From an uncultured Eubacteriales bacterium (GTDB taxonomy: Bacteria > Bacillota > Clostridia > Lachnospirales > Lachnospiraceae): 64,000 bases of DNA. Where the stretch lies: NCBI GenBank assembly GCA_900315015.1, contig OMXJ01000015.1, positions 1-64,000 on the forward strand, read 5' to 3'. The notes under the pieces are model-generated. The model searched no databases. It was given only the letters and a program-made list of their open reading frames with translations, and was not told the DNA's origin. Of this stretch, positions 47,074 to 56,127 are shown one piece after another. Made by a program: the position numbers and the translations under genes. Position 1 is the first letter of the stretch, and the number at the start of each line of letters is the position of its first letter.

Positions 47074-47126
47074 CAAAAGGGGCTTCGCCCAGATGATTTA
47101 ATCATCTAAAGCGACAGCCCCTTTTT
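47074..47126 (+). terminator. terminator of the orphan trpB
   Basis: AAAAGGGGCT (47074-47083) pairs with AGCCCCTTTTT (47115-47125), with an inner GATGAT/ATCATC hairpin. Confidence 0.85.
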
Positions 47127-47178
47127 ATTTTATTATGCTATATGTTAATTGTTCTTCTTTGCCTTTTGCTCCCAAAAT

Positions 47179-48348
47179 TTATTCAATTTTTTCTACTGTA
47201 TAACCCATATCTTCAAGAAGATTATCAACGCCTTCTTCTCCGCCGTAATGAGCTGCGCCAACCATAAATAAGCAGTTCTTGCCTTCCTTCAGATACTCTG
47301 AAGCCTTCTCTGCCATGCCATGATTGCGATCTGTCAACATGATTTTATTATAAGCTTCTTCATCATCCTTAAGATCTTCCGGAAGTTCTTCAGCATCTTC
47401 CTCAAGCTTTTCAACCTCTTCCATGATTTCACCGCTTCCTGATGCCCAGACATTATACAAATTCGCTAAGTCCTCAGCATAGCCTTCAATGTCTCCAGCA
47501 TTATCAATCGATTTACTCAATAGGTAATCTGCTAATTCATCTGAATAGGCAGTAAGCGCATTTCCCTGAATGGCCATTGTCTCAATTTCAATTACTTCTT
47601 TTCCATCTTCCTTTGCTTTATTAATAAAAAAAGCATCTGTTCCAGAAAGTTCAAGATTATCTATTTTGGTAAGCATCAATTCATCACACAGATTCACCCA
47701 AAAACCGACGTTATACTGATTTAATAATGGATTATACATTCCAGCGCTTGTGAAATAGTCCTTCATCTTTTCATAAGTATCTTCTGAAAGATGATCCTTA
47801 ATGGTTGTTCCATCATCATAAAGCATCGATTGAATTAAAGCCATCTGCGCTCCCATGTCATTTTGCATAGAAACTACATCAAGCTCAACTGCAATAGAAT
47901 CACATGCATTATAAATATCCATTAAATCTGCAGGATATCCGGTAACTCCTGATGGAAGCGCATGCATTGTTCCTAAAAGATACATTGAATTTCCACTTTC
48001 TGGATCTGTAACAAGCCATAAAGGTGGATCAACCTCTGTAGTTTCAATATATTTATTAAAATCAACAGTTTCACCATTTGGATTTGCAGCATTTTCAGCA
48101 TCTGCTGCCTCTGAATTATCGGTTGTTGCCTCTGTTGCCGCTTCTGACTCTGTTGTAGTTTCTGATTCTGTTGATACTTCTGTCTCTGTTGTCTCTGGCT
48201 CTGTTGTTTCTGTTACTGTTGTTGTAGCTTCCGTAGTATTTTGAGTTGTTGATGTTGTTGTGGAAGCTTCCTTTTTGCTACCACAGCCTGCCATAGATAT
48301 AGCCATCACTGATGCAAGTGTTAAAATCATTAATCTCTTTTTTCTCAT
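47179..48348 (-). CDS. TraB/GumN-family lipoprotein
   Basis: 389 residues. Lipobox SMAGC (Cys about residue 22), a stalk of Thr/Glu/Ser (residues 25-95), then a TraB/GumN domain: PPLWLVTDPESGNSMYLLGT with the GTxH motif (GTMHALPSG), VELDVVS, LLTDRNHGMAEKASEYL-type NRxxxM motif and FMVGAAHYGGEEGV. These are thought to be metal-dependent hydrolases or proteases outside the cell, with unknown substrates. ATG 48348 fits AAAGGA 8 bases upstream. Confidence 0.85.
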   Translation of the reverse strand: MRKKRLMILTLASVMAISMAGCGSKKEASTTTSTTQNTTEATTTVTETTEPETTETEVSTESETTTESEAATEATTDNSEAADAENAANPNGETVDFNKYIETTEVDPPLWLVTDPESGNSMYLLGTMHALPSGVTGYPADLMDIYNACDSIAVELDVVSMQNDMGAQMALIQSMLYDDGTTIKDHLSEDTYEKMKDYFTSAGMYNPLLNQYNVGFWVNLCDELMLTKIDNLELSGTDAFFINKAKEDGKEVIEIETMAIQGNALTAYSDELADYLLSKSIDNAGDIEGYAEDLANLYNVWASGSGEIMEEVEKLEEDAEELPEDLKDDEEAYNKIMLTDRNHGMAEKASEYLKEGKNCLFMVGAAHYGGEEGVDNLLEDMGYTVEKIE

Positions 48349-48417
48349 TTTCACAATCCTTTCTTTTTAATCCACCCCGTATTTTAATAACATCTTTTTT
48401 ATAAAAACACAGAACTC

Positions 48418-48446
48418 ATTATATTATATGGCTTCAATAATATCAA
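48418..48446 (-). promoter_or_regulatory. promoter of the TraB/GumN gene
   Basis: TTGATA (48446-48441), 17-base spacer, TATAAT (48423-48418). Confidence 0.75.
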
Positions 48447-48544
48447 CCATCGATTATAGCAAATAAATGCGCCTATTTTTCTATTCCCACAATTTACAAG
48501 CCGATTTTGCCGCTTATCAAAGAACCCGCCTGCAGCGCCATAAC

Positions 48545-49555
48545 TTAATTAAGCTTCAACTGCTTTTCCTGATAAATGTTAAGAGTGAAAGTACTTCCTT
48601 TTCCAGGCTCACTTTTGACACTGATAGGAACTGAAATCATCTGAGCTGCCTTCTTGCAAAGATAAAGACCTAATCCACTCGACTTTTGCCCTAATCTGCC
48701 ATTGCTTCCAGTATAGCCCTTTTCAAAAATTCTTGGAAGATCCTCTTTAGCAATACCCATTCCAGTATCTGAAATATTAAGCTTTCCATCCTCTGTAACT
48801 TCAATGGAAACAGAGCCGTGCTGTGTATATTTAACTGCATTTGAAAGAAGCTGTTCTAATATGCAAATAAACCACTTTTTATCAGTTGAAATAACAAGGT
48901 CAGTACCCGTATAGTCCATTTTAATTTTCTTTCCAATAAATTGCGGCGCAAACTTTCTGATGCACTCACGAATCAGCTCATCCACTGGATATTCCTTAAT
49001 CACAAGGTCATTTGACTCGCTTTCAAGACGAAGATATTGCAATACCATATCCACATACTGCTCTATTCTAAAAAGCTCTGCAGATAAATCTCTTTTTTCT
49101 TCATCATCCATATTTCCAATATAAAGCTTCATAACCGCAATGGGAGTTTTGATCTGATGAACCCATGTAGTATAATAATCCATCATATCAGTTCTTTTAT
49201 TAGAAAAATCATCCTCTAGATTCCTGATTCTTTCACCAAGCAAAGAAATCATTTTCTGATAATCTTCCTCTGCAAAGTTCTCCGGCTCATTCACCTCTCT
49301 CCACTGCGATTCTACATCTGTTAAAATTCTCTCCCTGTCCTCTGCCTTTTTCTGCTCCTTAACGTAATCTTTTATAAACAAAAAGATAAAACAGAAAAGC
49401 ACCAATATACCTGCATATATTATAGGTTCAGTTTCAACCCCATATACCATAAAAATAACATAATTCACTACACTCGAAACAACATAAAACAAAATAGCCG
49501 CCATGTAGCGTCTAAAAACATCCTTTAAGACTTTTCTTTTACGATCACTTTCCAT
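48545..49555 (-). CDS. sensor histidine kinase, Bce-type
   Basis: 336 residues. Two closely spaced N-terminal membrane helices (about 12-60) with almost no extracellular loop, as in intramembrane-sensing kinases. H-box His in TTWVHQIKTPIAVMKLY (about residue 132), N-box in LLSNAVKYTQHGSV, G-boxes in DTGMGIAKEDLP and SSGLGLYLCKKAA. Such kinases are controlled by their partner ABC transporter. Follows the response regulator by 33 bases. Confidence 0.9.
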   Translation of the reverse strand: MESDRKRKVLKDVFRRYMAAILFYVVSSVVNYVIFMVYGVETEPIIYAGILVLFCFIFLFIKDYVKEQKKAEDRERILTDVESQWREVNEPENFAEEDYQKMISLLGERIRNLEDDFSNKRTDMMDYYTTWVHQIKTPIAVMKLYIGNMDDEEKRDLSAELFRIEQYVDMVLQYLRLESESNDLVIKEYPVDELIRECIRKFAPQFIGKKIKMDYTGTDLVISTDKKWFICILEQLLSNAVKYTQHGSVSIEVTEDGKLNISDTGMGIAKEDLPRIFEKGYTGSNGRLGQKSSGLGLYLCKKAAQMISVPISVKSEPGKGSTFTLNIYQEKQLKLN

Positions 49556-49588
49556 TTTTCCACCTTTTTATCACAGAAAAATCCTCTA

Positions 49589-50260
49589 TCATTCAATAAT
49601 ATAGCCACTTCCCGGCTTAGTAATAATAACGCCTTTAAGTCCATGCTCCTCAAGTTTTTTTCTAAGCCTGCCAACATTTACTGTAAGAGTATTTTCTTCA
49701 ACATAGCAGTCTTCCTGCCAGAGCTTTGTCATAAGCTGATCTCTGCTTACTATTTTACCCTTGCACTCAAGAAGTGCTTCAAATATTCTGAATTCATTTT
49801 TGGTAAGCTCTATCCTATTTCCTTCATACATAAGAGAGCCATCATTTAGATTTAGAATCGCGCCATGGCACTCAAGCACCGGTGCACTTTCAGCAATCTC
49901 ATAGGTACGCCTTAAGATTGCCTGTATTTTTGCAGTAAGTACCATAGGTTCAACAGGCTTTGAGATAAAATCATCAGCTCCCATATTTATTGCCATTACA
50001 ATATTCATGTTATCAGCAACAGAAGAAATAAAAACCACAGGAACATTTGACACCTTTCTTATTTCACTGCACCAATGATAGCCATTAAAAAAAGGAAGTG
50101 TAATATCAAGCAGAACAAGCTGCGGTTTATAATCCATGAACTCCTTTAAAATATTCTGAAAATCAGTAACGCATCTAGTCTCATTCCCCCAGCTCTCTAT
50201 CTGCTTTTTCATGGCATTTGCCAGAGAAAAATCATCCTCTACCAGTAAAATTTTATACAT
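49589..50260 (-). CDS. response regulator, Bce/OmpR type
   Basis: 223 residues. Receiver domain (LLVEDDFSLANAM, Asp in LVLLDITLPFF, Lys in ISKPVEP) and a C-terminal winged helix (ELTKNEFRIFEALLECKGKIVSRDQL, NTLTVNVGRLRKKLEEHG). With the kinase it likely activates the ABC transporter genes next door through the TTACA-N4-TGTCA box at 53455-53468. AGGAG lies 8 bases before ATG 50260. Confidence 0.9.
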   Translation of the reverse strand: MYKILLVEDDFSLANAMKKQIESWGNETRCVTDFQNILKEFMDYKPQLVLLDITLPFFNGYHWCSEIRKVSNVPVVFISSVADNMNIVMAINMGADDFISKPVEPMVLTAKIQAILRRTYEIAESAPVLECHGAILNLNDGSLMYEGNRIELTKNEFRIFEALLECKGKIVSRDQLMTKLWQEDCYVEENTLTVNVGRLRKKLEEHGLKGVIITKPGSGYIIE

Positions 50261-50265
50261 AATGT

Positions 50266-50355
50266 TAGCTCCTTAAATAATCCCACTTAATCAGTATAAT
50301 TAAAACATAATAGCTCCTTAAATAAACCCACTTAATCAGTATAATTAAAACATAA
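50266..50355 (-). repeat. 45-bp tandem duplication in the regulator's leader
   Basis: Two adjacent 45-base copies (50266-50310, 50311-50355) with one mismatch. Each copy holds a TGTTTTAAT extended -10-like element and an AAGGAGCTA ribosome site, so the regulator's promoter end and ribosome site are doubled; the upstream copy's site is followed by a dead-end ATG TTT TAA frame. Confidence 0.9.
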
Positions 50356-50372
50356 TACCCTCTAGAAATCAA
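50344..50372 (-). promoter_or_regulatory. promoter of the regulator-kinase pair
   Basis: TTGATT (50372-50367), 17-base spacer, TTTAAT (50349-50344) with an extended TG. Confidence 0.55.
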
Positions 50373-50398
50373 CATTTTTATATGTCCAAAAGCAAGTT

Positions 50399-50436
50399 AA
50401 AAAAGCCCGTCTGGATTGCTCCAAACAGGCCTTTTT
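50399..50436 (-). terminator. terminator after the transporter genes
   Basis: GCCTGTTTGGA pairs with TCCAGACGGGC around GCAA, followed by TTTTTT on the minus strand. It separates the ABC genes from the regulator-kinase genes. Confidence 0.88.
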
Positions 50437-50498
50437 CCGCATCCTATTATATAATATAAAAATTCTACTCCTACCGCATGAACACTACATTTTCAATG

Positions 50499-50598
50499 CC
50501 TTACTTAACTATTTTATAATAAGTTCTTGCTCCAATCCTTCTCTCAACGATAGCCTTAATTAATTCCTTACTTAACTATTTTATAATAAGTTCTTGCT
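50499..50598 (-). repeat. 33-bp exact copy of the bceB 3' end
   Basis: The last codons of the permease (ARTYYKIVK) plus stop and 5 more bases (50566-50598) recur exactly at 50499-50531, 67 bases downstream. Confidence 0.9.
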
Positions 50599-52601
50599 GT
50601 TCCTGTGTAAATTAAAATATATACTACCCCAAATATTGCAAAGGTTATTGCAAGACAAATAAAGAATAAGCTATCACTAGCAAGTAGCAAGATCTTCATA
50701 AGCCTTACCAAAATTGGTGAAGCAAATACAACATGGATTCCTGCAACAATCAAAGGAAGGAAGAAAACTAAAATGATCTGACTTCCGATTGTCTTTTTAA
50801 CTTCAGTTTCGCTCATACCGATTTTCTTCATAATCTGAAATCTCACTCTATCCTCATAGCCTTCAGAAATCTGCTTGTAATAGATGATGAGTGCGGTTGA
50901 GAATAAGCATACAAAGCCTAAAATGATACCTAGAAAAAGGAATGTACCATACATACCATTCATTTCTGCTTTATCCATCCAGACTCCATTTATCATATAA
51001 TCACGCACACAAGAACCATTTCTTTCTATGTATTCCTCAAGTGATGCCTTGATGCTCTCTTCCATAGCAAATCCATTTTCAAACATTGCTTTTCTATCTT
51101 CATAGCAAATAGCAACTCTATGTTCAACGTCAGGAGCATTAACATTTTTTTCCTCCTGAATCTTAATCAGCTTTTCAAACACTTCTTCATTAGCAACTAC
51201 AATTCCACCGCTTTTAATAATGCTTCCTCCGGTATTGGTTACCGGAAATGAATCAAGAGTCTCGGTAATCTTAAATTCAATATCATCCATTACTAACTTA
51301 TCTGTAAAGGTTTTCTTTCCGATTGAAATAGGGCAATATGCAATTTCATTTTCGGCAAGAGAAAGCTTCTTACCGCACATTTTCTCATAATAATCTTCTG
51401 TAATAATAGCAAATTCCATTAATTTGCTAAAATCAAGTGTGAATTCACCCATTAGACCGCTGACAAGCTTTCCATCAGCAAATGTATAAATACCTCCGCC
51501 ATATTCCTGAACTACAATACTCTTAATGGATAAATCATGCTCTTTTGCTGCATTTTTTGCAATGTCAATTATAACTTCATCAGGAACCATGATTTTCTCA
51601 CCATTTTCGTAATAAGCAGTAGATAAATAAAGGTCTTCCGGATGTGACTTTTTAAGTGCCATGCTGCAGCCAGAATAAAGGCTAACAGTTGTTGAAAGCA
51701 TTATAAGAACACCAGTTGCAAGAATAGCAATAGATGCAAGACCGACTGCATTCTGCTTCATTCTGAAAAGAAGACCTGAAACAGCAGGCATGTGATCCTT
51801 GGTATAAAAATACTTTTTATTCTTCTTAAGGCACTTAAGAACAAAAACAGTACCTGATACAAATAACATATAGGTTCCTGCTATAACTAAAAGAACTGCA
51901 AGGAAGAAGCTATTAATTGCGGCTAATGGATCTTTGGTAGTAACAGCAATGAAATATCCAGCACCTAAGCAAATGGTTCCAAGTATTAAATTAACCCACT
52001 TGATCTTAGGTTCTTTCTCACCCACATTGGCACTTTTTAAAAGCTCTACCGGCTTCATTCTTGCGATGCTTATTCTGTTAAAAATGAAAGTTATAAAATC
52101 CATCATAAGAAAAATCAAAGCAGAAAGAATAACATTCTTAGACCTCAAAAAGTAAAAACCTAAAATAATATCTGCCTCAAGAAGCTTGCATATAAGAATA
52201 GAACAAAGCTTATAAAAAACTACACCTAAAATTACGCCTAAAACAATAGCTGAAACACTGCTAATTAAGCTTTCTGAAAAAAGAACTCTTCCAACATGCT
52301 TTTTTTCCATACCAAGCACATTATATAAACCAAATTCCTTTTTTCTCTGCTTCATAAGGAAGCTGTTTGCATAAAGTACAAGAATAAAGGAAAGGATTGA
52401 GATAACAACGCTTCCAAAGCCCATTATCGTAGGCAGGTAAGAGCCGCCTCTTATCTTTGAAAGTCGTTCATCCTGCGCAAGAGTGAAAATAATAAAGAAA
52501 CATCCAAGAAGGCCTGACTCAGTGAGAATTCTAGGAATAAAGAATCGATAATTCTTCTTTATGTTAGTGAGCGCAAGCTTAAAATAAAAGCCCATTTTCA
52601 T
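50568..52601 (-). CDS. Bce-type ABC transporter permease
   Basis: 677 residues, about 10 membrane helices. An extracellular domain of roughly 230 residues (about 315-545) between helices 7 and 8 is the hallmark of BceB-type permeases, which sense and detoxify cell-wall-active peptides such as bacitracin. The conserved KEFGLYNVLGMEKKHV loop is present. ATG 52601 overlaps the ATPase stop (TAATG). The 3' end is duplicated downstream. Confidence 0.9.
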   Translation of the reverse strand: MKMGFYFKLALTNIKKNYRFFIPRILTESGLLGCFFIIFTLAQDERLSKIRGGSYLPTIMGFGSVVISILSFILVLYANSFLMKQRKKEFGLYNVLGMEKKHVGRVLFSESLISSVSAIVLGVILGVVFYKLCSILICKLLEADIILGFYFLRSKNVILSALIFLMMDFITFIFNRISIARMKPVELLKSANVGEKEPKIKWVNLILGTICLGAGYFIAVTTKDPLAAINSFFLAVLLVIAGTYMLFVSGTVFVLKCLKKNKKYFYTKDHMPAVSGLLFRMKQNAVGLASIAILATGVLIMLSTTVSLYSGCSMALKKSHPEDLYLSTAYYENGEKIMVPDEVIIDIAKNAAKEHDLSIKSIVVQEYGGGIYTFADGKLVSGLMGEFTLDFSKLMEFAIITEDYYEKMCGKKLSLAENEIAYCPISIGKKTFTDKLVMDDIEFKITETLDSFPVTNTGGSIIKSGGIVVANEEVFEKLIKIQEEKNVNAPDVEHRVAICYEDRKAMFENGFAMEESIKASLEEYIERNGSCVRDYMINGVWMDKAEMNGMYGTFLFLGIILGFVCLFSTALIIYYKQISEGYEDRVRFQIMKKIGMSETEVKKTIGSQIILVFFLPLIVAGIHVVFASPILVRLMKILLLASDSLFFICLAITFAIFGVVYILIYTGTARTYYKIVK

Positions 52602-53362
52602 TATCTCTCACCTCCAGTACGGAGCATTGTCAGAGTTTCTGAAATTTTCTGATAGAACTGCTCCTCAGAATTATCGCCCTTATAGATCTGATGGAATACG
52701 ACACCGTCACGAATGAACAAAACTCTCTTTGCATGCGCTGCCGCATTTACCGAATGGGTAACCATCAGAATCGTCTGTCCTCCATTATTGATCTTTTCAA
52801 ACACCTTCAAAAGATCTTCAGAAGACTGTGAATCAAGAGCACCAGTAGGCTCATCAGCAAGAATTATCTTAGGTGAGGTAATAAGGGCTCTAGCGGCTGC
52901 TGCACGCTGCTTCTGTCCTCCGCTCACTTCATAAGGGAACTTATCAAGAAGCTCTGAAATACCAAGAGCTGAAGCAATCTTTTCGAGCTTTTCGCTCATA
53001 TCCTTTAGATCTCCCCCATTCAATACCATAGGAAGAAGAATGTTATCCTTGATAGAAAAGGTATCAAGAAGATTAAATTCCTGGAAAACAAAGCCCAGAT
53101 TCTTTCTTCTAAATGCAGCAAGCTCTCTATCCTTTATACCTGAAAGCTCCTTGCCATCAAGTAGAACCTTACCTCCAGTTGCCTTATCAAGAGCTGCTAA
53201 AATATTTAAAAGAGTGGTCTTACCTGAACCGGATTCACCCATAATAGCGACATACTCGCCCTCTTCAACTGTAAAGGAAACTCCCTTAAGTGCCTTTACC
53301 TGATTACCACCAAAACGTGTTGTATAAGTTTTTTTAATATCCTGAACATCTAAAATTGACAT
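52601..53362 (-). CDS. Bce-type ABC transporter ATP-binding protein
   Basis: 253 residues. GESGSGKTTLLNILAALD, VSGGQKQRAAAARAL, IILADEPTGALDSQS and MVTHSVNAAAHA. Pairs with the following permease. Expected to respond, with the two-component system, to antimicrobial peptides. AGGAGG lies before ATG 53362. Confidence 0.93.
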   Translation of the reverse strand: MSILDVQDIKKTYTTRFGGNQVKALKGVSFTVEEGEYVAIMGESGSGKTTLLNILAALDKATGGKVLLDGKELSGIKDRELAAFRRKNLGFVFQEFNLLDTFSIKDNILLPMVLNGGDLKDMSEKLEKIASALGISELLDKFPYEVSGGQKQRAAAARALITSPKIILADEPTGALDSQSSEDLLKVFEKINNGGQTILMVTHSVNAAAHAKRVLFIRDGVVFHQIYKGDNSEEQFYQKISETLTMLRTGGER

Positions 53363-53410
53363 TTATTATTTCCTCCGTTTCATTTTATGTGCATATGATA
53401 CCAAAAAAAA

Positions 53411-53468
53411 TTTCTATGCAACATCGATTCGGGTGACAATTTATAACCCTGATGTGACATTTTTGTAA
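53411..53468 (-). promoter_or_regulatory. bceAB promoter with probable BceR box
   Basis: TTGTCA (53439-53434), 17-base spacer, TAGAAA (53416-53411). Upstream of the -35 by 15 bases is TTACA-AAAA-TGTCA (53468-53455), close to the BceR-like consensus TNACA-N4-TGTAA. Placement fits an activator site. Confidence 0.65.
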
Positions 53469-53477
53469 TGTGATTTT

Positions 53478-53978
53478 TTATAAAAGCTGGGCAAGCCTTT
53501 CATATATTTCCCCGGCTGCTGCAAGCTTGTAGGAAAGACGGTTCTTCATAAGAGGAAGCTCTATGGAAAAGCTCTTTATCTCTTCCCTAAAGTATATTGC
53601 AAAATACACCCTTCCAGGTACAGAAGTCTCTTCATTGGCCGGGTCTATATTCCCCATGGTACCTGTAACACCGATACTGATATCGGCATTAAAGGCTTCC
53701 TTTGCCGCCTTAGCCATAGCGCAGGCCGTCTGCTCCGAATACACCGAATATTCATCTATTATCTTTGCCGGAACACCGAACTTGATTTTCGCTTCATTAC
53801 TATAGGTGATAAAAGCTCCCTTCATAATCTCAGAAGCCCCCGGCGTATCGGTAATAAGAGATGCAATCTGTCCACTGGTGCAGCTCTCCATGGTGGTAAT
53901 AGTAAGCTTCTTTTCTATTAAAGAAAGAGTCAGTTTTTCATAATTACTACGTATTTCCTTTTCGTCATATATTTTCAT
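53478..53978 (-). CDS. pncC: CinA-type nicotinamide-nucleotide amidohydrolase
   Basis: 166 residues; only the C-terminal CinA domain. TTMESCTSGQIASLITDTPGAS holds the catalytic Ser region, followed by GAFITYSNEAKI, AMAKAAKEAF and IGVTGTMGNIDP. It hydrolyses NMN to nicotinic acid mononucleotide and ammonia for NAD recycling. Length fits stand-alone PncC. A hairpin-rich leader precedes it. Confidence 0.92.
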   Translation of the reverse strand: MKIYDEKEIRSNYEKLTLSLIEKKLTITTMESCTSGQIASLITDTPGASEIMKGAFITYSNEAKIKFGVPAKIIDEYSVYSEQTACAMAKAAKEAFNADISIGVTGTMGNIDPANEETSVPGRVYFAIYFREEIKSFSIELPLMKNRLSYKLAAAGEIYERLAQLL

Positions 53979-53987
53979 AATTTACCT

Positions 53988-54049
53988 ATAATCCAATTAC
54001 CCTCTATTAGAGAGAATGGATTATTCTCCTTTCGCCCAACCTAGTTGGG
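53988..54049 (-). promoter_or_regulatory. hairpins in the pncC leader
   Basis: ATAATCCA (53988-53995) mirrors TGGATTAT (54017-54024) with a CTCT/AGAG pair inside, and a perfect CCCAAC-CTA-GTTGGG hairpin (54035-54049) lies further upstream. The first stem ends right beside the weak ribosome site, so it could influence translation. No known NAD riboswitch pattern is recognised. Confidence 0.35.
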
Positions 54050-54095
54050 TAATCATCAATTTACTATTTTAGCAAAAGACGAGTTTTTTGTCCAT

Positions 54096-54230
54096 AAAAA
54101 TACAGGTGCAAATAAAAAGAACCCGCCTTACAGAATGTCCAAAAATACAGTTGCAAATAAAAAGAGCCCGCCTTACAGAATGTCCAAAAATACAGGCGCA
54201 AATAAAAAGAACCTGCCTTACAGAATGTCC
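54096..54230 (-). repeat. three 45-bp tandem repeats
   Basis: Units at 54096, 54141 and 54186 with 1-3 differences. Each contains the second arm and T-run (CTGTAAGGC..GGTTCTTTTTATTT on the minus strand) of the symporter terminator. Confidence 0.92.
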
Positions 54231-54262
54231 AAAAATCTGGTACATATCTGCAAAGCAGGTTC
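54200..54262 (-). terminator. symporter terminator, first of a repeated series
   Basis: GAACCTGCTTTGCAG (54262-54248) pairs, 13 of 15, with CTGTAAGGCAGGTTC (54223-54209), followed by TTTTTATTT. Two more copies of the second arm follow downstream. Confidence 0.8.
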
Positions 54263-54311
54263 ATATTATTTAAAATAGATATATGGAGCTAAAACCAATC
54301 TCTTTATAAAA

Positions 54312-55943
54312 TTACTTCTTCTTTTTCTTCTTTGAGCCATTTGACTTTCTTGGAGAATGCTTAACCTCTACAGGCTTTACACTAGCCTCAACTGCTGGAT
54401 CATCACTGATAGCCTTAGCTGCCTGAACCTCTACCTTTCTCTTGAAGCAAGCGAAGATTCCATCTGTAAACTCGTCGCTGAGCTTTGGAGTAATAATAGA
54501 AACGATAGGAACAACAATAAGGCTTGCAATCATTGTAAAAGCACCAGCATTGATAGGTGACTTTATGTAGCCAAACATCATGTTAGTTACTGTAATAACG
54601 ATACTAAGAATGAAGCTTACCCAAACTGAAGCTCTAGTGATCTTCTTAGAATATAAGCCATACATAAAAGGTGCAAGGAAAGCACCAGCAAGAGCGCCCC
54701 AAGAATAACCCATAAGCTGAGCAATGTTAGGGATCTTATCCTTGTTGAATGCAATGATAACTGAAATTGCAACGAAAACAACGATAAATACTCTCATAAG
54801 AAGAACCTTCTTCTTTTCATCCATCTTCTTCATGCAAGTCGAACCAAGGAAATCAATGGTAAGCGTTGAGCTTGAAGTAAGAACTAGAGAAGAAAGAGTT
54901 GACATTGAAGCTGAAAGAACAAGAACGATAACAACTCCAAGAAGTGCATCCGAAAGAGTGGAAAGCATCTGCGGGATAATGATATCATAACCACCAACAA
55001 TAGTACCATTCTCGTTTACTGGTAAAATATTTGTAAAAAGTCTACCAAAGCCGCCAAGGAAATAGCAGCCACCTGCAACAATAACAGCGAAGATAGTAGA
55101 AACAATAGTACCAGTCCTGATATTCTTTTCACTCTTAATGGCATAGAACTTACCTACCATCTGAGGAAGACCCCAGGTACCAAGAGATGTAAGAATAACA
55201 ACGCCAACAAGGTTAACAGGGTCAGGTCCAAAGAAAGAATTGAACACACCCTTTGCCATAACAGGAAGATGCTCACCTGCAGCAGGCTCTGCCGCAGCAA
55301 GCTTTGTAAGAGCTGCAAAGAAACCGCCCTGTCCCTTAAGAACAGAAACAATAACAGCTGAAATACCAAAAAGCATTATGATACCCTGAACAAAATCGTT
55401 AATAGCAGTAGCCATATAACCACCCAGGATAACATAAAGACCCGTAAGAACAGCCATAACAAGAATACAAACATCGTATGGGATATCAAAAGCCATACCA
55501 AAAAGTCTTGAAAGACCATTATAAACTGAAGCTGTATATGGGATAAGGAATACGAAGGTAATGAGAGAAGCTGCTACTCTAAGAGCATTGCTGTCAAATC
55601 TCTTACCAAAGAAATCAGGCATTGTCTTTGCATCGATAGCCTGAGTCATAACTCTAGTTCTTCTACCAAGAATGAGCCATGCAAGATAACTGCCAATTAC
55701 CGCATTACCTAGACCTATCCAGGTAGAAGCGATACCGAATTTCCATCCAAACTGACCAGCGTAACCTACAAATACAACCGCTGAAAAGTATGAAGTACCA
55801 TAAGCGAAGGCTGTAATCCATGGACCAGCCGAACGAGAACCCAGCACGAAACCATCAACATTAGTAGCGTGCTTTCTTGTGTAGATACCAATGCCGATCA
55901 TAACAGCAAAGAACACAACAAGTAATGCAACTTTGATAACCAT
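54312..55943 (-). CDS. sodium:solute symporter family protein
   Basis: 543 residues, about 13 membrane segments. SSS-family cues: GFVLGSRSAGPWITAFAYGTSYFSA, AQLMGYSWGALAGAFLAPF and SASMSTLSSLVLTSSSTLT (sodium-site Ser/Thr). The N-terminus (residues 18-35, AVMIGIGIYTRKHATNVDG) suggests PutP/PanF-like importers; the substrate is unproven. The C-terminus is Lys-rich. ATG 55943 follows AGGGGA; the frame stays open to 55973. Its promoter carries repeats of TTAACG. Confidence 0.88.
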   Translation of the reverse strand: MVIKVALLVVFFAVMIGIGIYTRKHATNVDGFVLGSRSAGPWITAFAYGTSYFSAVVFVGYAGQFGWKFGIASTWIGLGNAVIGSYLAWLILGRRTRVMTQAIDAKTMPDFFGKRFDSNALRVAASLITFVFLIPYTASVYNGLSRLFGMAFDIPYDVCILVMAVLTGLYVILGGYMATAINDFVQGIIMLFGISAVIVSVLKGQGGFFAALTKLAAAEPAAGEHLPVMAKGVFNSFFGPDPVNLVGVVILTSLGTWGLPQMVGKFYAIKSEKNIRTGTIVSTIFAVIVAGGCYFLGGFGRLFTNILPVNENGTIVGGYDIIIPQMLSTLSDALLGVVIVLVLSASMSTLSSLVLTSSSTLTIDFLGSTCMKKMDEKKKVLLMRVFIVVFVAISVIIAFNKDKIPNIAQLMGYSWGALAGAFLAPFMYGLYSKKITRASVWVSFILSIVITVTNMMFGYIKSPINAGAFTMIASLIVVPIVSIITPKLSDEFTDGIFACFKRKVEVQAAKAISDDPAVEASVKPVEVKHSPRKSNGSKKKKKK

Positions 55944-56029
55944 AACATTCCCCTTTACATAAAATAATTCCAATCAAAGAAGAAACGTATCAACGTGAAA
56001 CAAACTAATAATGAAAAAATCATCGTTTA

Positions 56030-56103
56030 GTATGCTAACACGTTAATACGTTAACGCTTTGACGTGATAAAGTGATTCTATCATACAAAATCACCTATGT
56101 CAA
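56030..56103 (-). promoter_or_regulatory. symporter promoter with repeated TTAACG sites
   Basis: TTGACA (56103-56098), 17-base spacer, TAGAAT (56080-56075). Downstream (minus strand) lie GCGTTAACG, TATTAACG and TGTTAGC in a row, and GTGATT/AATCAC flank the -10. These are candidate repressor sites near the start point. Confidence 0.6.
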
Positions 56104-56127
56104 GAATATTTTTTACTTAAAAATTCT

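Noticed and set aside
54096-54230. CRISPR-like array
   Set aside because: The 45-bp units are contiguous with no variable spacers and derive from a terminator; no cas genes are present.
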